DNA of 64,000 nucleotides, from contig FR898166.1 in assembly GCA_000437395.1 (NCBI GenBank), positions 62,001 to 126,000 of the forward strand. Direction: 5' to 3'. Position 1 is the stretch's first letter. Every line of letters starts with the position of its first letter. The notes under the pieces were generated by a model that did no database searches, was not told the DNA's origin, and saw only the letters and a program-made list of their open reading frames with translations. Below, piece after piece: positions 45,467-54,590 of this stretch. Made by a program: the position numbers and the translations under genes. Origin of the DNA: Clostridium sp. CAG:288. GTDB taxonomy: Bacteria > Bacillota_I > Bacilli_A > RFN20 > CAG-288.

Positions 45467-45503
45467 AATCCATTTAGTAATCATATTGCTAGATGGATTT
45501 TTT
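45467..45503 (+). terminator. Terminator of the sugar importer/phosphorylase operon
   Basis: AATCCATTTAG (45467-45477) pairs with CTAGATGGATT (45489-45499), one G-T pair, followed by T. Confidence 0.88.
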
Positions 45504-45541
45504 AATAGGTAATATAATTATGTTTAGTAGGAGGTATTTTT

Positions 45542-47002
45542 ATGCCATGTACAACGATATTAGTAGGTAAAAAAGCTAGCAATGATGGCTCAACAATGAT
45601 TGCTAGAAACGATGATGGAAGATTTGATGTTAAAAAAATAAAGGTTGTTGAAAAAGATAAACAACCTAGAAAATATGTAAGTAAAATTTCACATGTTGAA
45701 GTTGAATTACCAGAACATTCTTTAAGATATACAACTTGTCCAAACGTCGATCCTAAATATGGAATTTGGGCTGCTACTGGGATAAATGAAGCAAATGTTG
45801 GAATGAGTGCTACAGAGACTATCACAACAAATGCTCGCGTCTTAGGTGGTGATCCTTACGTTAAGTGCGAAAAGAAAAGTAAAGGTAAAGATGAAGTTAA
45901 GGGTGGAATTGGTGAAGAAGATTTAGTTGTTTTAGTATTACCATATATTCATTCTGCAAGAGAAGGTGTCCTTAGACTCGGAAGACTTCTTGAAAAATAT
46001 GGAACATATGAGCCAAATGGAATAGCATTTAACGATAAAAATGAAGTTTGGTGGTTAGAAACAATAGGTGGACATCACTGGATTGCTAAAAGAGTAAAAG
46101 ATGAAGAATATGTTATAATGCCAAATCAATTTGGATTAGACAATTTTGACTTTGAAGACGCTTTTAATGAAGGAAAAGAAAATCTTTGTTCCAAAGACTT
46201 GTTAGAATTTATTAAAGACAACAATTTAGATCTAGAAGAATCAAAAGAATTTAATCCACGTGTTGCTTTTGGAAGTCACTCTGATGCTGATCACGTTTAT
46301 AACACTCCACGTGGTTGGTATATGGCAAGATATTTTAATCCAAAAACTTATAAGTGGGAAGGTGATAATGCTGACTTTACACCAGAAAGTGATGATATAC
46401 CTTGGAGTTTAGTTCCAGAAAAAAAGATAACTATTGAAGATGTTAAATATATTTTGTCTTCATATTACCAAGGAACAAACTATAATCCATATTTAAAACA
46501 CGATTATCCAGAAAAAGGAAAGTATCGTCCAATAGGAATTAGTAGAACTGGTGTTATGGCTATTTGCCAAATTAGAAACAATGTTCCAGAAGAAATTAGC
46601 GCAGTTGAATGGCTTTGCTTCGGATCTAATGCTTTTAACGTTTGCATACCTTTATATACAAATGTCGATAAGATGCCAAATTATGTTAGCAATGTTTCTT
46701 TAGATGTTTCGGTAGATAATTTCTATTGGGCAAGTAGATTGATTGGCGTTTTATGTGATGCTCATTATAGTAATTGTCTTATTTATGTTGAGAGATATCA
46801 AAATACAGTTGCTGCACTAGCTAGACAACACATAAAAGAATTTGATGAAAAATATATTAAATCATTAGATACTAACTTGTTGTCTAAAGCTAACGAAGAA
46901 CTATGCAAGAAAGTTAAAGTTGAATCACAAAATTTAATCAATACTTTAACTCTTGTGTGCTCGCAAGAAATGAAAAACGGATATTCACGATTCGATAATT
47001 AA
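45542..47002 (+). CDS. pepD: C69 family dipeptidase
   Basis: An N-terminal-nucleophile dipeptidase of 486 residues. The nucleophile is Cys3 in MPCTTILVGKKAS, exposed after removal of the first two residues; DGSTMIARNDDG, GIGEEDLVVLVLPY and a YNTPRGWYMARYF segment are family features. It would break down short peptides in the cytoplasm. AGGAGG lies before the ATG and a TATAAT at 45513-45518 may be its -10 box. It is transcribed alone, flanked by terminators, and is not obviously tied to the sugar genes upstream. Confidence 0.93.
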   Translation: MPCTTILVGKKASNDGSTMIARNDDGRFDVKKIKVVEKDKQPRKYVSKISHVEVELPEHSLRYTTCPNVDPKYGIWAATGINEANVGMSATETITTNARVLGGDPYVKCEKKSKGKDEVKGGIGEEDLVVLVLPYIHSAREGVLRLGRLLEKYGTYEPNGIAFNDKNEVWWLETIGGHHWIAKRVKDEEYVIMPNQFGLDNFDFEDAFNEGKENLCSKDLLEFIKDNNLDLEESKEFNPRVAFGSHSDADHVYNTPRGWYMARYFNPKTYKWEGDNADFTPESDDIPWSLVPEKKITIEDVKYILSSYYQGTNYNPYLKHDYPEKGKYRPIGISRTGVMAICQIRNNVPEEISAVEWLCFGSNAFNVCIPLYTNVDKMPNYVSNVSLDVSVDNFYWASRLIGVLCDAHYSNCLIYVERYQNTVAALARQHIKEFDEKYIKSLDTNLLSKANEELCKKVKVESQNLINTLTLVCSQEMKNGYSRFDN

Positions 47003-47006
47003 AATA

Positions 47007-47067
47007 AAAGTGCTAAGCTTTTTAAACATAACATTTAATATATATGTTAAAAAGCTTGCACTTTTTA
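47007..47067. terminator. Bidirectional terminator between pepD and the NMT1-type ABC operon
   Basis: A long interrupted stem: AAAGTGC, AAGCTTTTTAA and CATA on the left (47007-47030) pair with TATG, TTAAAAAGCTT and GCACTTT on the right (47043-47064), with T-runs on both strands. It lies between convergent genes. Confidence 0.88.
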
Positions 47068-47076
47068 TATGCTTAT

Positions 47077-48069
47077 TTATAAATACTTATCGGTAACTAG
47101 CTTATTGTAGTCGATAGTATCTTTACTATTTATTTCTCCTGCCATTTCAATAATAGTTAATAGTTTATCAAAGTTTTCTTTTGTTATGTGCATGTCTGTT
47201 GCCCAAGCTTCAATATTTCTATAGTTTTGAAGAATCATTTCAATTTCATCTAATGGAGAAGAAAGAAAATCATTTTGTACTACTTTAGCAATATTTTCAA
47301 TAGGTTCTGTATAACAATACTTAATAGCTTTATCAATAGCTTTAGTGAACTTTTTAAGCATATCACCATTTTTGTCCATAGTATTTTTTAAAGTGCTATA
47401 AGCTGTATAAGGAATTATTCCTGAAGATTCTCCTAAGCTTGCTACTATATGACCAACACCATTTTTTACTACTTGAGTTGCTGATGGTTCAAATAAGGCT
47501 ACAAAATCACTTTGTCCTGCCTGAAATACTCCAGCTAAAACATCAAATTGAACATCAGTTCGAACGTTAACCTCAGCTTTAGGATCATCTTGTTTGACAT
47601 CTAAACCGTTATTTTTAAGTATATATTCTAATACCATCTCAGGCATTCCGCCTTTTCTACCACCGATAATCGTTTTACCTTTGGTCATATTCCAAGTGAA
47701 GTTATCAATTTTATCTCTAGCTAGCAAAAAGGAACCATCTTTTTGAGTTAACTTTGCAAAGTTAATGGCGTAGTTTGTGGCCCCTTGTTGTTCTATATAT
47801 ACAGTTGCTTCCGGACCCATTAAACCTATTTGAGCATCTTTACTTAAAAGAGCTGCCATAGTTTTATCTGCACCAGGTGTTGTTATAAAGTCTATATCTA
47901 ACCCTTCTGCTTTAAAGAAACCGAGATTTTTAGCTACATATTGAGGTGCATAGAAAAGAGAGTGAGTAACTTCTGCAACTATTACCTTGTTGCCATTTGT
48001 TTTATTACATCCTACTAGTGGGATAACCATAAAGGATAGTAAACCTATCATCAATTTGTTATATTTCAT
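47077..48069 (-). CDS. NMT1/THI5-type ABC substrate-binding lipoprotein
   Basis: A 330-residue binding protein with lipobox LVGC (Cys21). It resembles ThiY/SsuA-type proteins: HSLFYAPQYVAKNLGFFKAEGLD is the family's opening pattern, and GLMGPEATVYIEQ and GGRKGGMPEMVLEYIL form the binding cleft. Likely ligands are a thiamine pyrimidine precursor, riboflavin-like vitamin or a sulfonate. No thiamine riboswitch was found upstream, so the ligand stays open. The ATG at 48069 is preferred over 48144, which lies inside the permease gene. It is last in the operon ATPase-permease-binding protein. Confidence 0.85.
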   Translation of the reverse strand: MKYNKLMIGLLSFMVIPLVGCNKTNGNKVIVAEVTHSLFYAPQYVAKNLGFFKAEGLDIDFITTPGADKTMAALLSKDAQIGLMGPEATVYIEQQGATNYAINFAKLTQKDGSFLLARDKIDNFTWNMTKGKTIIGGRKGGMPEMVLEYILKNNGLDVKQDDPKAEVNVRTDVQFDVLAGVFQAGQSDFVALFEPSATQVVKNGVGHIVASLGESSGIIPYTAYSTLKNTMDKNGDMLKKFTKAIDKAIKYCYTEPIENIAKVVQNDFLSSPLDEIEMILQNYRNIEAWATDMHITKENFDKLLTIIEMAGEINSKDTIDYNKLVTDKYL

Positions 48070-48070
48070 T

Positions 48071-48883
48071 TTATTTTCTTTTTGTATTCCTTCCTTGTAA
48101 GTACTTTTCAAATAAAGCGAGTATTTCATACATAGCAAAAGCAATGACAGCTAAAATAAGTACACCCATCATAACTAAGTCGAGTTTAAAGACTTGACCG
48201 CCATATACTACAAGATACCCAATTCCTCCACGAGATACTAAAAACTCACCGACAATTACACCAACCCAAGCTAAACCAATATTGATTTTAACAAGAGAAA
48301 TAATATTGGATAAATTGCCTGGAAGAACTAATTTAAAAAGTATTTGTCTTTTATTAGCTCCATACGATTGAAGCATTTTTACTTGCTCAGCATCGACACT
48401 TTTAAAATATGAATGAGCTTGAATTATTGTTACAACAAGTGATAGAGAAACACTGACTGCAACAATCCCTTTAATTCCTGTTCCTACCCAAATGATAATT
48501 ATTGGTGCTAACGCTGTTTTTGGAAGAGCATTTAAAACTACTAATATTGGATCAAGTATTTTATATAGTTTAGGTAAAAGATACAAAATAATTGCAAATA
48601 TTAGTCCACTTGTCGTACCAATAAGTAGTCCAATAATTGTTTCATAAACAGATATTCCAACATGTTTAGCTAATTCTCCAGATTTCATATATGTTAAAAA
48701 TAATGAGAACACATCACTAGGCTTACTAACTAAGAAAACATTTAAAAATCCTAATCTAGCACCGACTTCCCATAAAACAAAAAAGCCAATTACTATTAAT
48801 GATCTTAACAAAATAACTATTAATTTATCTTTTCTTACTTGCTTTTTAAAGTCTTTAAATGTTTCAATTTTCTTATTCTTCAT
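48071..48883 (-). CDS. ABC transporter permease, SsuC/TauC/ThiX type
   Basis: A 270-residue permease with six membrane segments and the EAA-like loop MLQSYGANKRQILFKLVLPG. The block GLAWVGVIVGEFLVSRGGIGYL is the conserved late motif of SsuC/TauC permeases. It overlaps the ATPase gene by 11 nt and ends 1 nt before the binding-protein start, so the three genes are coupled. Confidence 0.92.
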   Translation of the reverse strand: MKNKKIETFKDFKKQVRKDKLIVILLRSLIVIGFFVLWEVGARLGFLNVFLVSKPSDVFSLFLTYMKSGELAKHVGISVYETIIGLLIGTTSGLIFAIILYLLPKLYKILDPILVVLNALPKTALAPIIIIWVGTGIKGIVAVSVSLSLVVTIIQAHSYFKSVDAEQVKMLQSYGANKRQILFKLVLPGNLSNIISLVKINIGLAWVGVIVGEFLVSRGGIGYLVVYGGQVFKLDLVMMGVLILAVIAFAMYEILALFEKYLQGRNTKRK

Positions 48884-49622
48884 GGCTTAGATCCTTATAA
48901 ATTTTGTCAAAATAAACTTGAAATTCTTTTGTTGTACGTGCGTTTGTAGGAGTATGTTCTTTGCCTTCAAAGTTAAGTTTTATTTGATAGTTTCCAAGTA
49001 TTTTTGATGGTCGCTTTGAAATTACAATAACTCTATCCGAAAGAGAAATAGCTTCTGAAATATCATGAGTGACGATAATAGCACTTTTTTGTTCTTTTCT
49101 AATTATGTTATTAACATCATCCTCTAAATTTAGTCTTGTTATGTAGTCTAAAGCTGAAAATGGTTCATCTAACAACAATAAATTTGGCTTTAATGCTAGA
49201 GTTCTTATTAATGCAACACGTTGTCTCATGCCACCTGATAAAGTGCTAGGGTAAGCATCTATAAAATCTTTTAATCCATATTTATTTAATAAACTTAAAA
49301 CGTATTTTTTGTCTTCTGCATTTATTTTACCTTTAATTTCTAACCCTAAAACGACATTCTTATATACTGTCCTCCAAGGAAATAAATTGTCTTTTTGAAA
49401 CATATAACCGAATTGTTTAGTAGTTTGAATAAAGCCGCTATCTTGGCTAATTAAACCAGAAATTAAATTTAATATTGTTGATTTGCCAGCACCAGAAGGT
49501 CCAACTAACGTTACTATTTCATTATTTTGTACTTCAAAAGATATGTTATTTAAAACATCTAACCGTCCATCTTTATTAAAAAAATGTTTATAAACATTTT
49601 CAAATTTAACTATAGGGTTCAA
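48873..49622 (-). CDS. ABC transporter ATPase, SsuB/TauB/ThiZ type
   Basis: An ATPase of about 249 residues with Walker A GPSGAGKST, Q-loop FGYMFQKDNLFPWRTV (the W-R after P is typical of the SsuB/TauB group), signature LSGGMRQR, Walker B LLLLDEP, and switch His VTHDISEA. The TTG at 49622 is chosen because AGGTGAG lies 6 nt before it; the GTG at 49631 has no ribosome site. The mgtE terminator lies only about 25 nt upstream, so the promoter must overlap it or transcription reads through. Confidence 0.92.
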   Translation of the reverse strand: MNPIVKFENVYKHFFNKDGRLDVLNNISFEVQNNEIVTLVGPSGAGKSTILNLISGLISQDSGFIQTTKQFGYMFQKDNLFPWRTVYKNVVLGLEIKGKINAEDKKYVLSLLNKYGLKDFIDAYPSTLSGGMRQRVALIRTLALKPNLLLLDEPFSALDYITRLNLEDDVNNIIRKEQKSAIIVTHDISEAISLSDRVIVISKRPSKILGNYQIKLNFEGKEHTPTNARTTKEFQVYFDKIYKDLSHEE

Positions 49623-49645
49623 AATACTCACCTATTTTAGAATAT

Positions 49646-49677
49646 GAAAAAACCAGAACTGCCGTAACAGTTCTGGT
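49646..49677 (-). terminator. Terminator after mgtE
   Basis: On the - strand ACCAGAACTG (49677-49668) pairs perfectly with CAGTTCTGGT (49661-49652) around a 6-nt loop, then six T. Confidence 0.92.
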
Positions 49678-49695
49678 AAATAATCCACTTTTTAC

Positions 49696-51120
49696 CTACA
49701 AACCTAATATTAATTTGGCAAGGAGGAAATAAACAGCAAGTGAACTTACATCAAGTATTGTTGTAATTAAAGGTCCTGCCATCAATGCTGGGTCGAGGTG
49801 AATTAGCTTAGCTAGCATTGGTAATGAGCTACCAAGAGTTTTAGCCATAACAATAATAAGATACATAGTCAATGAAACAAGGAGGGCTAAAAGCCATTCA
49901 GGGTAATTTGTAGCTCCACCTGTTGCATCGATAATGCCAGTTTTTAATTCTATAAATATCCAAGCAAAGTTGAAGGCAGAGATGAATAAGCCTGTGATTA
50001 AAGCTACTCTAAACTCTTTCCATAAAACTTTTGGATAATCTGATAATTTTACTTCACCTAAAGCTAAAGCTCTTGTAACGACTGTTGTTGTTTGGTTACC
50101 AGCATTACCTGATGTATCCATTAGCATAGGAACAAATACCGTCAAAACTGGGACGACCATGAGCAAACTTTCAAAGTTATTTAATAAGAGTCCAGTAAGT
50201 GTGGCAGAGAGCATTAAGACTAATAGCCATACAACTCTTGATTTAGCAAGTTTGAAGACTCCAGTTTTTAAATAAGGTGTATCAACAGGAGTGATAGCAG
50301 CCATCTTTTGCAAGTCTTCTGTGTTTTCTTCTTCAATAACGTCCATGACATCATCGAAAGTAATAATACCTAACAATCTTCCTTCAGTATTAACAACTGG
50401 TAAGACAGGAATATCATATTTTTTAAATATTCTAGCAACTTCTTCTTGGTCGGTATTTGTATAAACTTCTGTATAATCAGTGTTCATGATTTCAGTGATT
50501 GGAGTATCATCTTTAGCAAATACTAGTTCTTCAAGAGAAAGAGTACCAATAAGCTTTCTTGATTCATCGACAACAAACGTTGTAGCTACTGTTTCTGCAC
50601 CTTTACCAATGGACTTGATTTTGTCTAAAGCTTCTTTAGCTGTAGCTGTCTTTTTAATTTCGACATATTCACTGGTCATGATTGAACCAGCAGAGTCATC
50701 ATTGTAATTTAAAAATCTATTGATATTACCACGATTTTCTTTATCGGTAGCTTGCAAAACTTTAGAAACTAAGTTACTTGGCAACTCTTCGACAAAGTCG
50801 ATCAAGTCATCGGTTGACATATCTCTAATTAAGTTTTGAATATCAGCTTCTGAGAAAGCCTCAACAATAGTTTGTTGTTGATCTTGATCAAGATATGAGA
50901 AAATTTCTGCTGTATATTCATTTTGAATAGTCTTAAACAAAAGGATAACGTCTCTTTTGTCTTCAGCTTGATCGTAGTCCATAAGCTTTATTGCATCAGC
51001 AACAACAATTGGAGAGTGGTCTTCAACAAGACTTCGTAGGGAAGTAAAATCCTTTTTTGCTATAAGTGATCTTATTTCTGCTAATAGTTGTTCACTATCG
51101 GTTATTTCTTCTTCGTTCAT
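49696..51120 (-). CDS. mgtE: Magnesium transporter MgtE
   Basis: A 474-residue Mg2+ channel. The N-terminal superhelical domain (about 1-130, DQDQQQTIVEAFSE), two CBS domains (about 135-255, MTSEYVEIKKTATAKEAL and TDYTEVYTNTDQEEVARIF) and five C-terminal membrane segments are all present. PVLTVFVPMLMDTSGNAGNQ is the family's pore-lining signature. The cytoplasmic domains close the pore when Mg2+ is high. AAAGGAGGTC precedes the ATG. No M-box riboswitch fits in the short leader, so control is likely at protein level. Confidence 0.96.
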   Translation of the reverse strand: MNEEEITDSEQLLAEIRSLIAKKDFTSLRSLVEDHSPIVVADAIKLMDYDQAEDKRDVILLFKTIQNEYTAEIFSYLDQDQQQTIVEAFSEADIQNLIRDMSTDDLIDFVEELPSNLVSKVLQATDKENRGNINRFLNYNDDSAGSIMTSEYVEIKKTATAKEALDKIKSIGKGAETVATTFVVDESRKLIGTLSLEELVFAKDDTPITEIMNTDYTEVYTNTDQEEVARIFKKYDIPVLPVVNTEGRLLGIITFDDVMDVIEEENTEDLQKMAAITPVDTPYLKTGVFKLAKSRVVWLLVLMLSATLTGLLLNNFESLLMVVPVLTVFVPMLMDTSGNAGNQTTTVVTRALALGEVKLSDYPKVLWKEFRVALITGLFISAFNFAWIFIELKTGIIDATGGATNYPEWLLALLVSLTMYLIIVMAKTLGSSLPMLAKLIHLDPALMAGPLITTILDVSSLAVYFLLAKLILGL

Positions 51121-51146
51121 GTTAATGACCTCCTTTCGTCTTTGCT

Positions 51147-51175
51147 AGTATGGCATTTTAAATCGATTTTTACAA
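51147..51175 (-). promoter_or_regulatory. Promoter of mgtE
   Basis: On the - strand TTGTAA (51175-51170), a 17-bp spacer and CATACT (51152-51147) preceded by TGC, an extended -10. The leader is about 20 nt. Confidence 0.65.
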
Positions 51176-51190
51176 GACGAAAAGAAAAAA

Positions 51191-51406
51191 TTATAATACT
51201 TTTACATAAATTTCTTTAACTTCGCTTTTATTTAAGTATAAAACAGAATCATCGAATAATATTACTATAAAGTTAAATGTTTTATATAATACTTCAACTA
51301 ATTGATTTTCTCTTAATCCATAATTATATAAATCATCATTTTTAATAGAATAAATAACACATTTTTTGTTGGTTTTAATAGAATTTAGGTTTACGATTTC
51401 TTCCAT
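51191..51406 (-). CDS. Small FeoA-like protein
   Basis: A 71-residue protein with the length and strand pattern of FeoA/SH3-like domains: YNYGLRENQLVEVLYKTFNF matches the family's GL-x-x-G-x-x-V-x-V turn, and DDSVLYLNKSEVKEIYV the closing strands. FeoA partners the FeoB iron transporter, which is not in the window. The likeness is weak and only fold-level. It sits upstream of mgtE on the same strand, but a promoter lies between. Confidence 0.45.
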   Translation of the reverse strand: MEEIVNLNSIKTNKKCVIYSIKNDDLYNYGLRENQLVEVLYKTFNFIVILFDDSVLYLNKSEVKEIYVKVL

Positions 51407-51581
51407 AGTTAAATTAAAATATGCAACTAGTAATAAAATGGTTACTTTGCTTATATCTCATCAATTATGATTAGCTTAAAAGTGTTGTGCGCAAAAAATG
51501 GGCAATAAAGTAAAAAATGAACAAATGATATGCTTTCAATTATTGAAAAAAATTATCTTGTATGAGAAAATATAAACGATA

Positions 51582-51595
51582 CCGAGCTTGCTCGG
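51582..51595 (+). promoter_or_regulatory. Small perfect hairpin in the leader of the Fe-S scaffold gene
   Basis: CCGAG-CTTG-CTCGG with one more C-G possibility, the only GC-rich patch in the A/T-rich gap 51407-51627. No T-run follows, so it is not a terminator. It may stabilise the mRNA 5' end or act as an attenuator. TATAAA-like sequence lies just upstream. Confidence 0.4.
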
Positions 51596-51627
51596 ACAAA
51601 TAATAAAGAAAGGTTAATAGGTAACTT

Positions 51628-52320
51628 ATGGATTACTCCAAAGAAGTTAGCAACCAATGTATTGTTAATAAAGGTTGCGATCACGGCCCAGCACCAATCC
51701 CAGAAGAAGGTAGATGGGTCCTTGCTAAAGAGATTAAAGATATCTCTGGCCTCAGCCACGGTGTCGGCTGGTGTGCTCCTCAACAAGGTGCTTGTAAGTT
51801 AACATTAAATGTTAAAAACGGCATCATCGAAGAAGCTCTCGTTGAGACTATCGGTTGTTCCGGTATGACTCACTCTGCAGCTATGGCTGTAGAAATTTTA
51901 CAAGGAAAGACACTCCTTGAAGCTCTTAACACAGATCTTGTCTGCGATGCAATTAACGTTGCAATGCGCGAAATCTTTAAACAATTTGTTTATGGACGTA
52001 CACAAACTGCTTTCTCAGAGAACGGTCTTCCAGTTGGTTCATCATTAGATGACCTTGGTAAGAACATTCGTAGCCAAGTTGCTACAATGGTTGGCACAAA
52101 AGCAAAAGGCCCACGTTATCTTGAAATGACAGATGGTTATGTCTTAAAGCTTGGTCTCGATAGTCACGATGAAATTATCGGTTATCAATTTGTCAATCTC
52201 GGCAAAATGATGAACGCAATCCGTAGTGGTGTCGATCCAAAAGAAGCATATGAAAAAGCAATTGGTCAATATGGCCGCTTCAGTGAAGCAGTCAAGACTA
52301 TTGACCCAAGAAAGGAGTAA
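51628..52320 (+). CDS. IscU/NifU-like iron-sulfur cluster scaffold protein
   Basis: A 230-residue protein of the IscU/NifU N-terminal type, longer than IscU by N- and C-terminal extensions. Two scaffold Cys are recognisable, in QQGACKLTLNV and ETIGCSGMTHSAA, corresponding to the first two IscU cysteines; the third is not obvious. The N-terminus has two more Cys (NQCIVNKGCDHG). It lies 5 nt before the GGGtGRT-family gene, a pairing found in many anaerobes. Codons are unusually rich in C at third positions, suggesting high expression. Confidence 0.8.
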   Translation: MDYSKEVSNQCIVNKGCDHGPAPIPEEGRWVLAKEIKDISGLSHGVGWCAPQQGACKLTLNVKNGIIEEALVETIGCSGMTHSAAMAVEILQGKTLLEALNTDLVCDAINVAMREIFKQFVYGRTQTAFSENGLPVGSSLDDLGKNIRSQVATMVGTKAKGPRYLEMTDGYVLKLGLDSHDEIIGYQFVNLGKMMNAIRSGVDPKEAYEKAIGQYGRFSEAVKTIDPRKE

Positions 52321-52325
52321 TTTTT

Positions 52326-53330
52326 ATGGCTACATTTGAAAACTCCGAACGTCGTGCAGCTGGCATTGCCGCATGCTGTGCAAAATATGGCATCAAGGAT
52401 TTAGACGAAGCAAGAGAAATTTGCTTAGCTCATGGAATTGATGTTGAAAAAATAGTTAAAGGTGTTCAACCAATTTGTTTCGATAACGCTGTTTGGGCTT
52501 ATACACTTGGTGTTGCAATCGGCTTAAAAGAAGGTGTTAAGACAGCTGTTAAAGCTAGTGAACTTATTGGTGTTGGTCTCCAAGCTTTCTGTGTTCCTGG
52601 TTCTGTTGCCCAAGTTCGTGAAGTCGGCTTAGGTCATGGTAACTTAGGTGCTATGTTATTAAGTGAAGAAACAAAATGCTTCTGCTTCTTAGCAGGTCAC
52701 GAATCATTTGCTGCTGCTGAAGGTGCAATTGGTATTGCTCGTAACGCAAACAAAGCAAGAAAAACTCCATTAAAGGTTATCTTAAATGGTTTAGGAAAAG
52801 ATGCTGCTTACATCATTTCAAGAATCAATGGTTTTACATATGTCCAAACAGATTATGATTTTGCAACATCTGAACTTAAGATTGTTAGAGAAGTTAAATT
52901 CTCTGATGGCGAAAGAGCCAACATTCGTTGCTATGGTGCAAACGACGTTTCTGAAGGTGTTGCTATTATGCAATATGAAGATGTCGACGTTTCCATCACT
53001 GGTAACTCTACAAACCCAACTAGATTCCAACATCCAGTTGCTGGTACATATAAAAACTGGGCTTGGTCTCATGGTAAGAAGTATTTCTCAGTCGCTTCAG
53101 GTGGCGGTACTGGTAGAACACTTCACCCAGACAACATGGCCGCTGGTCCATCTTCTTATGGCTTAACAGATACCATGGGAAGAATGCACGCTGATGCACA
53201 ATTTGCTGGTTCTTCATCAGTTCCTGCTCACGTTGAAATGATGGGTCTCATCGGTATGGGTAATAACCCAATGGTCGGTGCCACAGTTAGCTGCGCAGTT
53301 GCTGTCTACGAAGCAAACAAAGATAAGTAA
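52326..53330 (+). CDS. GGGtGRT-family protein
   Basis: A 334-residue protein of the family named after its GGGTGRT motif, here ASGGGTGRTLHPDNMAAG near residue 260. The N-terminal helical region is rich in Cys (IAACCAKYGI, EICLAHGI), and two further Cys lie in FCVPGS and KCFCFLAGHES. Its biochemical role is unknown; it is typically encoded beside an Fe-S scaffold gene, as here, which suggests metal-cluster chemistry. Codon use, like its partner's, points to strong expression. The protein appears full length. Confidence 0.9.
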   Translation: MATFENSERRAAGIAACCAKYGIKDLDEAREICLAHGIDVEKIVKGVQPICFDNAVWAYTLGVAIGLKEGVKTAVKASELIGVGLQAFCVPGSVAQVREVGLGHGNLGAMLLSEETKCFCFLAGHESFAAAEGAIGIARNANKARKTPLKVILNGLGKDAAYIISRINGFTYVQTDYDFATSELKIVREVKFSDGERANIRCYGANDVSEGVAIMQYEDVDVSITGNSTNPTRFQHPVAGTYKNWAWSHGKKYFSVASGGGTGRTLHPDNMAAGPSSYGLTDTMGRMHADAQFAGSSSVPAHVEMMGLIGMGNNPMVGATVSCAVAVYEANKDK

Positions 53331-53341
53331 AATTAATAATT

Positions 53342-53401
53342 AGAGCTTAATTCAAAAGTAATACTGTAATCAGTTATTTCTTAAGAGTTAAGCTCTTTTT
53401 A
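53342..53401 (+). terminator. Terminator after the scaffold/GGGtGRT operon
   Basis: AGAGCTTAA (53342-53350) pairs with TTAAGCTCT (53387-53395), with a long loop of 36 nt, followed by a T-run. Confidence 0.7.
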
Positions 53402-53491
53402 TATGCTTTATTTATTTTTTGGGGCATTTTAACAAAAAAAGTAGGATTTTGTCGAAATTTTCCCATATATAAAATAGGAGGATAGACAGAA

Positions 53492-53872
53492 ATGACTTAT
53501 AAAGAAATGTCTAAAGAATTAAAAGAGATTGCTAAGACTTACAATAGAAGCTTACAAGATCTAATTGTAAATGGCGCACAAATTAAAGAAGGATTTTTAT
53601 TTGATCCATCTAAAAGAAATGATGAGTACGCGTTTTTCCAGTTTAAGGGAACAAACTCATCGACAATTAACGCTGAAAGGTTTGTTTTAAGTGTCAATTT
53701 TGCTCTGACATGTCTAAAAACTGAATATAGAACAATCTTATGGCACGATTATTTCCGCAAAGCAGAAAATGGATGGTGGATTTCTTATTTTTCTAAAACA
53801 TCGTATTATCGAAATAGACGAGAGGCAGTAAAAGAATTTATGGAGATAAAAATGGATGCTAACAACTTTTAA
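53492..53872 (+). CDS. Small protein with sigma-region-4-like C-terminus
   Basis: A 126-residue protein. The C-terminal third (YRTILWHDYF, then WWISYFSKTSYYRNRREAVK) has the spacing of a region-4-type helix-turn-helix: a first helix after a R-x-I-L start, then S-x-T-x-x-Y-R-x-R-x-x-A. Similar small proteins occur in mollicutes (MG284/MPN403 group) and in phage regulators. It lies first in the run of small membrane-protein genes and overlaps the next gene by 17 nt, so it may control them. AGGAGG precedes the ATG. Function not known. Confidence 0.5.
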   Translation: MTYKEMSKELKEIAKTYNRSLQDLIVNGAQIKEGFLFDPSKRNDEYAFFQFKGTNSSTINAERFVLSVNFALTCLKTEYRTILWHDYFRKAENGWWISYFSKTSYYRNRREAVKEFMEIKMDANNF

Positions 53873-54590
53873 GAATAGTTTATCTATTTTATTCTTTTTG
53901 CCTTTATTAGTTTTTGATCAAAATAATAATCATGTTTCTGATATAAAAATTAAAACTGTTGATAATGGATATGAAGTTTCTTTTATTGCTAATAGTTTGA
54001 TTGATGAGACTTTAAAAGTTACATATAAAGAAAACATTAAAATATTGTGCGATAATTTAGGAAAAAATAATTATTCGTTTATTATCAATTTTCATGAATT
54101 TGATGGTGGAAATGATAACATTTATTTTTATTTAGGCGATGATGTTTTTAATGCTAATGTCATAAATTATATAAATAACGAATTTAATAAAAAAACAGAT
54201 TATATATTTACTCGTCCTATAGGCATAGATACAAATTCGAAATTTATTTATGAAACTTTAATTATTGAACCGCTCGAATTTGAATTGTGGTCAAATTGTA
54301 ATTATTATGTTGGTCCAATTGTTAAGTTTAAGTCAAATAAAGATTATGAAGAAATAAAAGATTATTGCTTTTCTGTAACAACAAAAACTTTTAGTAAAAA
54401 TTTAAAGATAGTTAAAGATCTGGATAATTATATGCTTGCTTTGGATTATATAAATGTCAGTTTGAATAACGAACTTTTAGACTATTCTATAAATTTTAAT
54501 GATCAAATACTTGTTAGAGGAAAAATATTATCACATAAAACTTTTGATAGCAAAAATGGAATAGGTGAATATGAAATACATCAAATTTAA
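53856..54590 (+). CDS. Exported protein of unknown function (membrane cluster)
   Basis: A 244-residue protein with an N-terminal hydrophobic stretch (SLSILFFLPLLVF, residues 8-20) that should export or anchor it, then an all-polar, beta-rich domain. No lipobox or enzyme motif was seen. Base composition is more A/T-rich than in the housekeeping genes. It overlaps both the upstream regulator-like gene (17 nt) and the downstream gene (20 nt). Confidence 0.55.
   Translation: MLTTFKNSLSILFFLPLLVFDQNNNHVSDIKIKTVDNGYEVSFIANSLIDETLKVTYKENIKILCDNLGKNNYSFIINFHEFDGGNDNIYFYLGDDVFNANVINYINNEFNKKTDYIFTRPIGIDTNSKFIYETLIIEPLEFELWSNCNYYVGPIVKFKSNKDYEEIKDYCFSVTTKTFSKNLKIVKDLDNYMLALDYINVSLNNELLDYSINFNDQILVRGKILSHKTFDSKNGIGEYEIHQI

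Noticed and set aside
48070..48144. Longer start of the NMT1-type binding protein
   Set aside because: It would lie in the permease gene and bury the lipoprotein signal; ATG 48069 gives a standard lipobox position.
49623..49695. Thiamine (TPP) or other riboswitch before the NMT1-type ABC operon
   Set aside because: Only about 70 bases are available and they are filled by the mgtE terminator; no conserved riboswitch core was seen.
51121..51190. M-box riboswitch before mgtE
   Set aside because: The leader after the predicted promoter is about 20 nt, too short for an M-box.
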